64,000 nt of DNA from Odontesthes bonariensis (Eukaryota > Chordata > Actinopteri > Atheriniformes > Atherinopsidae): positions 24,821,322 through 24,885,321 of the forward strand of contig NC_134516.1 in the NCBI RefSeq assembly GCF_027942865.1, in the 5' to 3' direction. Below are positions 34,134 to 45,833 of the stretch, piece by piece. The translations under genes were made by a program, and so were the position numbers. Below the pieces are notes generated by a model. It made no database searches and was not told the DNA's origin. It was given only the letters and a program-made list of their open reading frames with translations. The stretch's first letter is position 1. Every line of letters begins with the position of its first letter.

Positions 34134-34663
34134 GAGCAAATGGAACATTTATTAAGGGACTCTAATATTGATATACTTGGAATATGTGAAAGTTGGTTGA
34201 CACATTCATCATCATCTACAGCAGCTACCAGCATTCCAGGATATAATGTATTTAGAAAGGCTAGAGAAGCAGGGCGAGGTGGGGGAGTATTAATCTATGT
34301 CAGAGAGAAGTTTCAACGTGAACTAATAAGGTGGCCTAAAGACGTTAACGCTGAGTGTATTGGTCTAAATGCATCACTCTGCTCATCAATGTCTTTTACT
34401 GTGATTTGTGTGGATCCACCTCAGCAAAGGATGTGTTTTATGATCTTCTTCAGACAATCTTAAATCACTGCAACTCGAAGAAGGAAATCATCCTACTCGC
34501 TGATTTTAATATCAACTGGGACATCAAGTCAGGAAAAAAATTAAACAGCTGATGGATGAGTACAATTTGACACAAATTATAAAAGGAGCGACAAGAATAA
34601 CTAATACGTCAAATACAACAATTGATCCAATATTTACTAATTATCCTGAAAGAATCTCTAAGA

Positions 34664-34925
34664 CTTTGATGAGGTGGCTCGGGCATCTGGTTAGGATGCC
34701 TCCTGGACGCCTCCCTGGTGAGGTGTTCCAGGCCCGTCCCACTGGGAGGAGGCCCCGGGGAAGACTCAGGACACGTTGGAGAGACTATGTTTCTGGGAAC
34801 GCCTTGGGTATCCCCCAGAAGAGCTGGAGGAAGTGGCCGGGGACAAGGACGTCTGGGTTTCTCTGCTCAAGCTGCTGCCCCCACGACCTGACCCCAGGAC
34901 AAGCGGAAGATGATGGATAAAGGAC
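34664..34925 (+). mobile_element. C-terminal fragment of another LINE
   Basis: A 262-bp insert encoding RWLGHLVRMPPGRLPGEVFQ, then GRRPRGRLRTRWRDYV, the end of a widespread teleost LINE protein, finishing in a GATGATGGAT tail. It interrupts the endonuclease region of the host LINE. Its clade was not determined. Confidence 0.75.
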
Positions 34926-36099
34926 TTTGAATCTATTATCTGGCCTGTCAGATCACAATTTTATCTTGTGCTCATGGAAAATTAAGAGGAAGCATTTAAT
35001 GGCATCCACCAGAGGTCACCAGTTCTACTTCATACCCAAAAGCCAACAACAATTCCTGAATGAGGAAATCCAAAATCTAGAAGGTCTAATATTCTGGAAA
35101 ATAACAACATTGATCTCTAGCTCAGATACTTTATTAAAAAAAAGTCAATGATATTATAACGATTCACAAAAAAAAGGTAAATCCAAGCAACATAGAAATA
35201 ATCTGCCCTGGTTGAACAATGAAATTATAAAATGAATGAAAAATAGAGATAAAGTCTTAAGGATGACCTGTAAGGTGAAAGCAGATTCTATATTGAGGCC
35301 ATAAATGGGGCAAATGGTGATTAAAAGCTAATATGGAACAATCTAAATGAGTTATCTCCCCATCTTAGTGATCTACAGCTCCAGGTAAATGATGAGCTAA
35401 CTGACAATCTGGAGATTACTGTGAGTTATCAATAGATTTTTCATTGGCTCAGTTGAGGAACTTGCGAAGCCCTATAAATGCTCACATATTTCATCTCTAA
35501 AAAGGCCAGAGATTCATTTGGTCTTACTAGTGACTTTTTAAAGACCAATAAACAGGCTCTTGCTGACCCAGTTGCACATCTTGTAAATCTATCCATAAAA
35601 CAGGAACGGTACCATCGACATGGAAGATTGCTCGGGTCACCCCCGTCTTTAAGGCCGACAAAATCTATCGACCCATAAGTATTTTACCTAGAATTTCCAA
35701 AGTAGCAGAGAAATGGGTTACCACAGAACTGACTGAACTCTGAAATAATGGCCATGCCACTCTTCATCCAATGCAGTTTGGATTTAGGAAATTCCATTCA
35801 GCACAGACAGCTGCCTGTTATTTCCTAGAAAACTGAGAGGGCTCTAGCTGCAGACCTGCACTGTGAGGACCAGGAAGAGAGTATTTTTTGTTCCCCATTT
35901 GAAATGTGGAGACGACGAGGTGAGTAAAAGTCGAGTGACAACAACTTTTCGTCATATGAAGAAACAGAAACAGTCTTTATTCACTAGAACGTTACGTTGC
36001 ACACTATATACTGTAAAGTTGTATTCATTTGAAAAAAATCAGGTGTTTTACTTTTGGGTAGTCTTTAGTGTTGTGATCGTATCGATAGTGCTCACTTAA

Positions 36100-37111
36100 A
36101 GGCCTACAGAAAGGTGATTTTATGCACAAAACTGAAATAGCAGATCGATTCCTATACCATGGAATTTTTTTATGATTTTAAAATAATTGTAGGCCCCTGG
36201 ATAGTCCTGATTAGGCCCAATAAACTATCACCACATTTGACTCGAATTTTGGCAAACCGACGACAGGTGCGTGACGTCACGCGTGCCAACTGCTGGAACA
36301 ATCACCATGACTGATACTAGTAGTTCTAGTAGCGAAGCCAGCAGTTTGCCAGACCTGGACAGCTTCTTCACGGCAAATTTTGAGCGTGTGTTACCCTCAG
36401 CAGCTCACACCACCGGGGACAGAGGAAGCAGAGAGACCTGCGGTCTTGTGTCTGTGTCTCCCTGTTCGCCTGCCTCCTCTCTGGTGAAATCAGCCGGAGC
36501 CATCCCGCCGTGTTCAGCTCCCTGCGGTGCGGACACTCAGGGGGAATCCACCTGGCGGAGAGCGGACACACTCTCCGCCAGGTGGAGAGTGGAAATCAGA
36601 CGGCAGAGCAATCATCAAACGTCAAGAGCCCCGACGTGTGTCCACGTCGGGGCTCTTGATGATCGCTCTGCCGGCTGATTTCAGGGCAACCATCCCGCGG
36701 TGTGTCCGCTCTCCGCCAGGGAGACACAGACACAAGTTCCGACCGCAGGTCTCTCTGCTTCCTCTGTCCCCAGTGGTGTGAGCTGCTGGTGCTGAGGGCA
36801 ACACACGCACCCACAGCACTTCGTACATACTCGCAATAAAAACTGCACTGAACCCAACGTTTTATTGCCTTCACCACTCAACAAGCATACTACAATAGCG
36901 GCAGCCAGGAAAAACCATGGCACATGTGACGTCGCACGGAAGCCCCGCCCCCAGTCTGGAATTCCAGGAAGGGTTTCCAAGCGGCAAATTCAAAATTGCA
37001 AATTTCATGCGTTTATGAAATGTTTTGGTGTAGGGTCCAATGATCATTATTGTTCCTCTGTATATGTATTATCATTATGTATTGGGTATAGTGTCAGCTT
37101 TCTGTAGGCCT
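36100..37111. mobile_element. TTAA-target TIR element, copy 1
   Basis: Ends in inverted repeats AGGCCTACAGAAAG and is flanked by TTAA (36096-36099 and 37112-37115), the target of piggyBac and Kolobok elements. No transposase is present. The interior is a long stem: roughly 36405-36630 is mirrored by 36645-36800 around a centre near 36640. A short peptide-coding stretch (SSEASSLPDLDSFFTANF) precedes the stem and is shared with copy 2. Confidence 0.88.
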
Positions 37112-37759
37112 TTAAATGTGCCATTTTCCAAGACCAAGAAAACTGAGTTATATCATATAATTTTTGAATAATTTTGTTTTACTTATTACGACATTATATG
37201 TCTCTTACAGATGCATATTTCAATATTACCCTCTGGCATAACACCGGCACTACGCCCAAAATCGAACGCTGCACGTCTTGTTGCAACCTGTTTCACTGCC
37301 CTCTTTGCCTAACATTTAAACCAACAAAACTGGCTGCAGAGCCACTTAGAGGCACATAGGAAAGGTGGCATTTTATTTAAAGCTAAGCATAATGTAATTG
37401 TCTGTGTGTTTGATGACCTTTCATGCTCTGACAAAAAAGCTGACACTTTTTTTTCCTCTGGACCAGTGCGGTGGTCCGAGCGGTGCATCACTGTGCATCA
37501 ATTGTGGAGAAAGGTTCTTGTGCAATAAAACACTTACAAAAAATAAAATAAAAAGACATTTGAAAGTTTGTTTTGAGTCTACTGTTTTCTCCTGTAACAG
37601 AGGTTATTGGCTATCTGGGTCATGTAACTAGGTATTCAGTAATTGACTTAGTACACTTCACAATATTAATAGAATGTTATTAGAATACATAATATGATAT
37701 TAGACATGTAAACACACAGATGTGCCTATATAAAAGAATTGAGTAAATCAATATGTAAA

Positions 37760-39080
37760 TGCATCCAACAGTGACATCTGTGGTAGAGGAGTTTAAAGTT
37801 GCAAAGTGCAGAGTCGTTATGACCTACAGAGACTCCCACGATGACCAAATCAAAAACGCAGGGATCGTTACGAGATCCGGCCGCAAGTGGGGAGCTGAGT
37901 CAGCGGTCGCACAAGCTGAAAGCATGCTGAAGATTCGCGACATCATCGGAGCACCATGCATAGGAAGGCAGGGTCTTGGAACGTCCCATTTCCAGCAGTG
38001 GAGCAAGGCAGGAACCAGGGATCGAAGAGCAATGATTCAGGAGGAGGTTAGAAGTCTGGAGGAGGAAGGGCGAAAGTCAAAGGCTGTCGCGCTATCTTCC
38101 CAAGGAGTCTGGACCAAGTGGGACCTCCCCAAGCGGAAGATTACTTGGGCAGACCTATGGAGGTTGGAACCGTTTCGCATTTCCTTTTTACTGCGATCAG
38201 TATATGACACACTCCCGACCACAGCAAATTTGCACAGGTGGGGACTGATTGAGAGCCCACTGTGCAAACTTTGTGGGGAGAAAGGAACCATGGCGCACAT
38301 CCTGTCTGGGTGTAAAACTGCACTTGCCCAAGGAAGGTACAGGGGGCGCCTGACAAGGTGCTCATGACACTTGCCAACACCCTAGAGCAGGAGAGGAAGA
38401 AGAAACGGCAACATCCAAAGGCAACAGCAATCCAGTTTGTAAGGGAAGGGAGGAAGCCACCAACCACAGGTACAGCCAAACCTAGCCTGCTGCAAAAGGC
38501 CCAATCCTGGGAAATGAAGGTCGACCTGGGGGGAAGGCTGAAGTTCCCACAGGTTGTCCAGACATCCCTGAGGCCGGATGTGGTGCAGTGGTCGGAAGAA
38601 GCCAAGAAGATCATCCTCATAGAACTTACTGTCCCATGGGAAGAGGGGTGTGAACAGGCTTTTGAACGGAAAAACTTAAAGTATCAGGACCTTCTGCACA
38701 AGTGTAGGGAGAAGGGATGGCAGTCATGGCTGTTCCCAGTCGAGGTCGGCTGTCGAGGTTTCCCTGCCCAGTCGTTGTGGAGAATGTTCACAGCCATCGG
38801 ATTGGGAGGGAGGGAAAGAAAGATTGCAGCTCGCAGGATGGGGGAGGCAGCGGAAAAAGCGTCGTGCTGGTTATGGAGTAGGAGGGAGGAGGCTAGCTGG
38901 AAGCCAGGAGGAGGAGATGGGTAGTGACTTGGCCACCACTACCGACCCACCACCGGGAGGCTGTTGTGGTTCAGGGTTGAAACAGCCAGTGAACGGTGGA
39001 TGCCACCTGATGACATCAAGACCTCCTGGCCAAGGCTACATTCACTTAGGGTGAATGAAGGAGAAGCATCCACGGATGCA
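37760..39080 (+). mobile_element. RLE-type LINE (R2/NeSL/Hero group), 5'-truncated
   Basis: Encodes the C-terminal part of a restriction-like-endonuclease LINE. The first open part (37759-38367) carries a zinc-binding CKLCGEKGTMAHILSGC; the second (38358-38924) carries the endonuclease (PDVVQWSEEAKKIILIELT, EVGCRGF). A single frameshift near 38345 separates them. The 3' UTR includes GGATGCCACCTGATGACATC, which recurs in the second RLE LINE. The reverse transcriptase is missing, so the copy is dead. Confidence 0.85.
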
Positions 39081-40310
39081 TGTTTAATCTAATTTAATCT
39101 GGGGGTTACATTTTCAACGATAAATAATGGTATAGAAGCAAAGAATAGGGTGGAGCACAGAAGCTTTATGCCAGGATACATTAAGGTGTATTTATAGAGA
39201 TTTATTGTTTCAAAATGAATTTGTAGTGCAAACTCAACTAACAGCTGTTGTTTTTGCGAATTAAATAAAATTAAAATATTGGAGTAAAATAATGCATATT
39301 TTGAATAGGCCAAAAATGTGTTAACATCTAGTCTCCATTGATTATCTGTAGAATAAACTTATAGGTGGTCGTAACGTTTAAATATGTAATGTTTAAAACG
39401 TTTAACAATACGAGCTTCCGGTACACTCGCTTTTATTTTGAAAGGCTTCGAATCAACCTCCGGTCCTCACAGTGCAGGTCCGCAGCCAGACTCTCTTGAG
39501 AAAACTTAAAGAGCTTGTTGGATCAGGGTGGCTTTGTAGCTGCTGTATTTCTTGATTTAAAGCGTGCTTTTGACACCATTAATCATGATGTGCTTATTGC
39601 TAAATCAACTCATTTCAACTTTTCAAATAGTGCCCTCTGCTGGATGAAATCATACCTGTCGCACAGGAAACAGGCGGTTCAAATTGGTGATTCGCCATCT
39701 TCATACCTCACTTCTTCTGCTGGAGTAACCACAGGGCTCAATATTGGGTCCTGTTTTATTCAGCCCAAATGTCCATAACTTACCAAATCTCTGTAGAAAT
39801 ATAAAGATGCAACCATATGCTGACGACATTGTATTATACTGTTATGCCAATTCAATTCAAGAAGCTGCTGCCATTCTCTCAGGAGCCCCATTGGCTCCAA
39901 AACTGTTGTTTACATTTGAATAAAAAAATAAACAGTCTGTATGTTTTACTCCCGGCAGCCAACAGAGGGACAGCAACCATCAGTCATGGTGGATGCAGAG
40001 ACACTTGATGTGGTTCAACACTTTAAGTACCTCGGGGTAATCGTTGGTCCTTTTATTTTTTATTTTTCTTAAGCACAAGTTTCTTGTGTTTATATTGAAT
40101 CAGACTCAGTGAATAATTCCCTATACTCCCTATAATACAGATCAGTGAGCAGTGCTGACCAACATGTCATTGGGGTCATCAGGTGGGAACCTCCTTTCAT
40201 CAGTGTTTCGTCTAGTTGGGCCCACGACACCTCCAGGAGGCTAGACAATGACCACTGGCGTCCCAGAGTCACCCCCCTAATGCCAGCCAACACTGCCCCT
40301 CACACCACAA

Positions 40311-41022
40311 CAACCATAATCTACCTCAATCATCACGGCAGCACCTCGGTGACGCACAAACATTTAAAGAGAAAGCACGTCGGGCAGTTAAACGAAACGG
40401 AGTCTGACTCGTCTCGGTAAGTTTCAAGTAACATTCAAGCCAATACGTTTTGTTTTTGATGTACATTTTATACGCGTTTTTTCGCTTTAAAAGAGAGCTT
40501 TAACGTTATGCCTGACTGTGCCTGACACACATATTTTAAATTAAATGCATGCAGTCCGAAGAAGAGAGCCACCATGGACTGTTGACAAAATGCACTTAAT
40601 ATTTGTTTTATTTACTGTTTTACTGCTGCTAATGTGCCTGTCCTTGGTTTACAGGAAAAAATGTTTACTTGATTGTAACTAATTATTTATTTTTTATAAA
40701 ACACATTTGCCCGTCCTTAAAAAACTGGACAGAGGTTTATTTATTTATGGATTTATGTCTATACTGACCGAGCACTGTGCCTAATTGGTTTTAGATTGGA
40801 CATTTTTATTTACTTTTTGTATGAATCAGCAGCAAAGTTGAATAAAAGATGCATTTTTCATTGAAGTACCCATCTTTCTTGTATTTATTATCATTTGCCA
40901 CATAATTAAAGCAACTTCATGCTAAATTTAAGAAAAAATTTATAATTATCCGATTAGTCGACTAATCGTTTCAATAGTCGGTGACTAGTCGACTATTAAA
41001 ATAGTCGTTAGTTGCAGCCCTA
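40311..41022. mobile_element. hAT fragment with BED-finger exon
   Basis: The right end is a clear hAT terminus (GTTAGTTGCAGCCCTA at 41022) preceded by imperfect repeats of the TAGTCGACTA type. Near 40335-40420 a short coding stretch, GSTSVTHKHLKRKH, is the second half of a BED zinc finger and runs into a GTAAGT donor. The left terminus is not found, so the start given is approximate. Confidence 0.7.
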
Positions 41023-41166
41023 GTGCCAAACCCTCCACTTAAATATCTTGAACTTCTTCTTTGCTTTTTCAAAAGTCTGTTTACTCTAAGTGCGGCCCCT
41101 GCTGGGCCCCCAGCTGCTATTGCAACTTCTAATCCAAATCCACTGGCTGGATTTTACTGCCTTATC

Positions 41167-42762
41167 TTACACTTCTTTCACCATTTTCCTCACACTCTGT
41201 CCACTTACACCCAGCTCCCTCAACAATGAGACAACAGACTTTGCAACAAATCCTCTACATCCTACTTCCACTAGACAGATTCTAATCTTCCATCCTCGCT
41301 GCTCTGCTTCTGCCCACAACTCTACATATCTAAGCTTTTTCCTTTCATATGCTTCTGCTACTAATTCCTCCCAAGGAACAGTCAGCTCTATGAAATAGAC
41401 TCTCATTCTACTCCTAGACCACAAAACTATATCAGGCATTAGATTTGTAGAGGCTATCTCCTGGGGAACAACAAGTTTATTTCCTAAATCTATCTGCATC
41501 TCCCAATCACAAGCATCCTCCAAGCTGCCGTGCCTCCTTATCGTCTTATTAACTTTCTCCCCCTCTTGAACAAACTGAATTGCAACTCTCTTCACCTTAG
41601 ACCCTCCTAAGTTTACCTGCCCTCGTTTATCTTCAATACCTGCAGCTAAGCTTCTTAATACTTGGTCATGTCGCCATGTATACTGGCCTTGTGACAGACT
41701 AATCTTACAACCTGACAAAATATGCCTTAGAGTTGCAGTACCTGAACATAACGAACATAACGGGTCTCCATTTACCCAGAGTTTTAGGTTCCGGGGAGTT
41801 GGCAATACATCATATGTTGCCCCTATCAAAAACCTAATACTCCTTTCCTCCATACTCCACAGCTCTTTCCAACTAAACTTTTTCTTCTCTACACCTTCCG
41901 AATTCAACCACCATCCCTGCTTAGCCTGAGCCACTGCCTTTGCACCCCTTAACATTTCCTCCTGTCTATGAATCTGCTCAACAACTAGCTTTCTCTTCTC
42001 CTTGGGACCTGCTCTACTCCACACTGGTTTGCCTGGGCCAAGCCCCAAGCCTCCCCGGCCTATTTGCACATTACCCACAATCTCTGTATGTCTAAGAGTT
42101 GCTTCTGCTTCCTGAGCTGCCATTCTTGGTTTCCACTTCCACCCCTTGGTTGGGTTTGGAACCACCTTAGTAACTACCACATCTTTATTCCCAGCTAACA
42201 GGAGCTCTGTCCTAACTTTAGTACATTTAAACTCCTCTACTAGACTAGATACTGGGAGCTGGAGTATGCCTTTCCCATACAGTGCCACAGTACGTAAGCA
42301 TCTAGGAACACCTAGCCACTTCCTAATGTAAAAACTAACTAATCTTTCCATTTTTTCTGCAACAGATAATGGAATCTCATACACAGACAGTGGCCACATC
42401 AACCTAGGAAACAATCCAAACTGCAGACACCACAGCTTCAACTTTCCTGGAAGTTCTGATTTATTTATTCTATCCAGTCCCTCAGCAACATCTTTCCCAA
42501 ACTGCACTGCCTGCTCTCCATCATTCATGTCTGCCTGGTACCACCTGCCTAAACTCTTTACTGCCTTTTCCCTAATTATTGGAATGTTTTCTTCATCTAT
42601 TACAAACTTTCTATCACTTAATTTCCCTCTACTTATTGAGATACTTCTAGACTTAGTAGGTTTGATTTTCATACCAGCCCACTTTAGATTTTCATTAAGT
42701 CTCAAGTATTCTCTTCATACATGGCACTGTTGTAGTCACTAACATCATATCATCCAAGTATG
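41167..42762 (-). pseudogene. RLE LINE C-terminal half (thumb, zinc motif, endonuclease)
   Basis: A 500-residue open stretch, longer than the other copy. It starts inside the RT (KIKPTKSRSISISRGKL), continues through a thumb-like region, a CCHC motif CSLCSGTATLRHILSGC (about residue 315), and the restriction-like endonuclease PDIVLWSRSRMRVYFIELT with EVGCRGF. Such proteins nick target DNA and prime reverse transcription. The N-terminal RT half is broken by the hAT and L2 insertions, so this is a fragment although its frame is intact. Confidence 0.85.
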
Positions 42763-42770
42763 CTCTAATT

Positions 42771-45385
42771 CAGTGGTTCTTAACCTTTTTTCCCTAATGC
42801 ACCCCTTAGCTGTGCATAAGACAAGCCGTGCACCCCCCAGCACCCCGCCCAATGAAAATCCTACCCCCATAGGCCAACACCCTAAAATAATTAAAACAAT
42901 AATGACAAACACTTATTGGCAAAAAAAAACCTTCCTTTAATAAAGTGTATAACACATACACACGTGTAATATGTATTTTCTTCTGGCTCACCAGGTCTAT
43001 AAAATATCCAGAAATGATAACAGTAAGGACATTTAGTTTTAGCTTAGTATATGTCTGTGTGCCCTGAATGTTTACTTTGTATTTATATGTCCTGTCCTAT
43101 CTGTTGTGCCTGTGCACTTTATATGTCACCGTGGGAGTGTGTGAAACGTCCTCTCGATTCCCTTGTATGTTTCGGCATGTGAAGGAATTGATAATAAAGC
43201 AACTTTAACTTTAACTTTAATGTAACAGTGTCCCCTTTTCATTAAGGCTAAACATTAAATGCAGAAAACCAAGGTCTCCTTCAGACAGTTAACAAAAGTC
43301 TGATGATATAATGCTAATATAATTAAAATAAAAGGTCTATCAACAAATAGAATGCTGATAAAATTGAAAAAAAGAATTAACATTGATAATTATTGACCAT
43401 AAAAAATAGTATTATTATCTTTTTAACACTTTCTTCAGTCATAAACTGATGACCAACTTGGGCTTGAAACTTAAACAAGGTCTGCTGAAACTGATTATTT
43501 CTAAATGTCTTTCAGTCATAACCTAATGACCACTTTGTGCTTGCATATCTCTGGACAGGGATGTGATGTCAGGTGTAATACTTGTGACAGCCAATCTAAA
43601 GTCCTGGTGGACATCAAGTCTGTTTCTGGCTTTTGTTTTTATTGTCACAAGGGCACTGAATGCTGTCTCAGACAAGTATGTGGTGCTAAATGGGAGAATA
43701 ACCCTTCTTAGTGCATGTTTAGCTAATCTGGGAGCAACAGACTGTCCTTTGACAATCCAAAACTTTTTGTACCCCATCTCACGTAGATATTTTTGGGACA
43801 CAGAATCAGCTTGAAGGTCACAAAGCTCATCCTCACAGCCGAGGTATTCCACATCTCCGAGGCTTGAATTGTAAGGGTCCAGCACCCACGATTCCTTTGT
43901 TGAGTATTCACTGACATCTGCGAAGCGGCTATTAATCTCCTCTCGGAGCATGGTCATGTGCCTGGTGAACTCGGTGCGTAAAGACGCACGCACAGTCCCA
44001 GCAGACTGCTTCTGCAACAGTGGGAAGTGCTGTAATTCCCCATTTGACATTTTTTCCACTCTGTAATTCAGTTTGTGCACATAAGCATCCAGGGCGTCTT
44101 TGCAATGCACAATGTTTGATTCAGGCCCTTGCATCCGCTTGTTCGTCTCGTTGTAAAGCCAGAACATGTCCGCCAGGTATGCCGTTTTGATCCAAAACTC
44201 CTCAGTCAACTGTTCACACAGTCGGCGATTGTGATCTTTCAGGAATTCCTTTATTTTTTCTTGCAGCTCCATAAAACGCACAAGCACCTTTCCACGCGAT
44301 AGCCACCGCACCTCTGTATGTAGCAGCAGTGTTTGATGCTCTTCATCCTCGCACAGCTGAGTGAAGAGTTGCTTGTTGCCAGGACGAGCTTTGATAAAGT
44401 TAACAACGCTAACAACAGTTGACAGGGTGTCTCTGAGATCTTCGGACAGTTTTTTACTAGCCAGTGCTTGGCGATGTAGCATGCAATGAAAAATTAAGCA
44501 ATGTGGCGCTTTTTCTTTCAGGCGGCTGTTAAATCCCTTGTTTTTACCCATCATAGCCCCCGTCAGAGCAGCATGCCACCAGCTTTTCATAGGGCAGATT
44601 GTTTGGATGTGAGGTATGAGTCCACAGCCATAAATATATCCTTGCCAGTTGTTGTTGTCTCAAGATTTTTAGACATAAGAATGTCTTGCTTCAAGTCCTC
44701 GCCATCAACATATTGCACATATACTATGAGGACGGACTCGCCTGCCACTGTTGTGGTCTCATCCAGCTGTATCGCAAAATCAACATCTCTCAACTTATCA
44801 TGCAGCTGGTTTTGACAATCCACAGCCATTTTGTCAACCCTGTCTTTCACTGTGCTGTCTGAGAGGGGGAGAGTTTTCACTTTATCAACAGCGTGAGCCC
44901 CAAATAACCTCTGCACAATTTTCAGACATGACGGTTTGATTAGCTGCTCTCCGATATTGTGCAGCTTTTTAGTCTTTGCGATTAGCAGCGAACAGTCAAA
45001 TGACGCCTCAGTGACTCTGAGTAAATCACTACCTGCTCTTTCGAAACTTTTTCTGATGTCCTGGGACGTTTTGAGAGTGCCACCTGTTTCTTCCTCTGGA
45101 AATATTCTCGACTTTCCCCAATTCTATGGCTGTGCCTGGTCTCCTGGTGTCTCTGGCTCTTCATCGAAACACAGGCACTTTAATGAAATTACATGATGGG
45201 GACATAACTAGTTTTCAATATATTTTTAAATGTTTTAATTTTACTGACACCGTTTGGATGTGTTGTTAGGATTCTGTAATTATTGAATCTAACTTAACAA
45301 ATACAACTTTGGTAACGTGACGTCACGACCTCACCGCAGACAAAATTCTGCGCACCCCTTGCGCACCCCAGGTTAAGAACCAATG
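42771..45385 (-). mobile_element. hAT transposon 1 with transposase remnant
   Basis: A 2,615-bp element with terminal repeats CAGTGGTTCTTAACC / CATTGGTTCTTAACC and the 8-bp duplication CTCTAATT (42763-42770 and 45386-45393) in the RLE LINE. The transposase lies on the minus strand. A short (ACTTTA)-tailed retroelement-like stretch near 43030-43225 lies between the left end and the transposase stop. Confidence 0.94.
43523..45160 (-). pseudogene. hAT transposase (ZBED5/SCAND3-like), decayed
   Basis: Two overlapping frames, 44587-44916 and 43523-44590, make up most of a hAT transposase: the catalytic-core start (FAIQLDETTTVAGES), the MGKNKGFNSRLKEKAPHC region, WLSRGKVL, and the C-terminal dimerisation motif STTYLSETAFSALV. 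A short out-of-frame stretch near 44550-44600 separates the two. Upstream to about 45160 the N-terminus is traceable (GEQLIKPSCLKIV) but the BED finger is gone. It shares most residues with the transposase of hAT 2 but has no intron in the C-terminal part. Confidence 0.88.
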
Positions 45386-45833
45386 CTCTAATTGGTGTAA
45401 GGTGCATGCCATCCTCACGTCTCTCTCCTCCTACAACCCACTTGGAAGCTCTAATAATTATCTCCATGGCCATTGTAAATGCTAATGGAGAAATCGTACA
45501 CCCTGCCATAATGCCTATTTCTAGCCTCTGCCAACCTGTTGTGAAACCTGCTGTACTTAAGCAAAGTCTAATATCCTGAAAATATGCTCTTACTAAGTTA
45601 ACAACTATTACAGGCACTCTAAAATACTCAAATGCTTTCCAAATAAGGCAAGCCAATTTTATTTATAGAGCACAATTCATACACAGGGCAATTCAAAGTG
45701 CTTCACAGCTACATAAAACCACAAGAAGGCAATAAAATCATTAAAAAGAAATTAAAAACAAAATAAAGAAATTAAAAACCCAATAAAATAATCATTAATT
45801 AATTAAAAAGTGAAGAGTGCAGATAAAATACTT

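Larger units (their letters stand above)
35835..39498. mobile_element. Unclassified TIR element, 8-bp target duplication
   Basis: Flanked by AGAAAACT (35827-35834 and 39499-39506) in the surrounding LINE. The ends are inverted repeats sharing CTGC(A/G)GACCTGCACTGTGAGG. Within it sit a TTAA-target element (36100-37111) and an RLE LINE (37760-39080). The element's own remaining sequence includes a Cys-rich coding fragment near 37201-37350 (CTSCCNLFHCPLC, FKPTKLA) that looks like a decayed zinc-binding domain. The 8-bp duplication suits hAT or Zisupton-like elements; I cannot choose. Confidence 0.7.

Noticed and set aside
36271-36877. 135- and 93-codon frames inside the TTAA element
   Set aside because: Most of their length is the internal stem, readable on both strands. 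Only the short Ser-rich start may be a coding relic.
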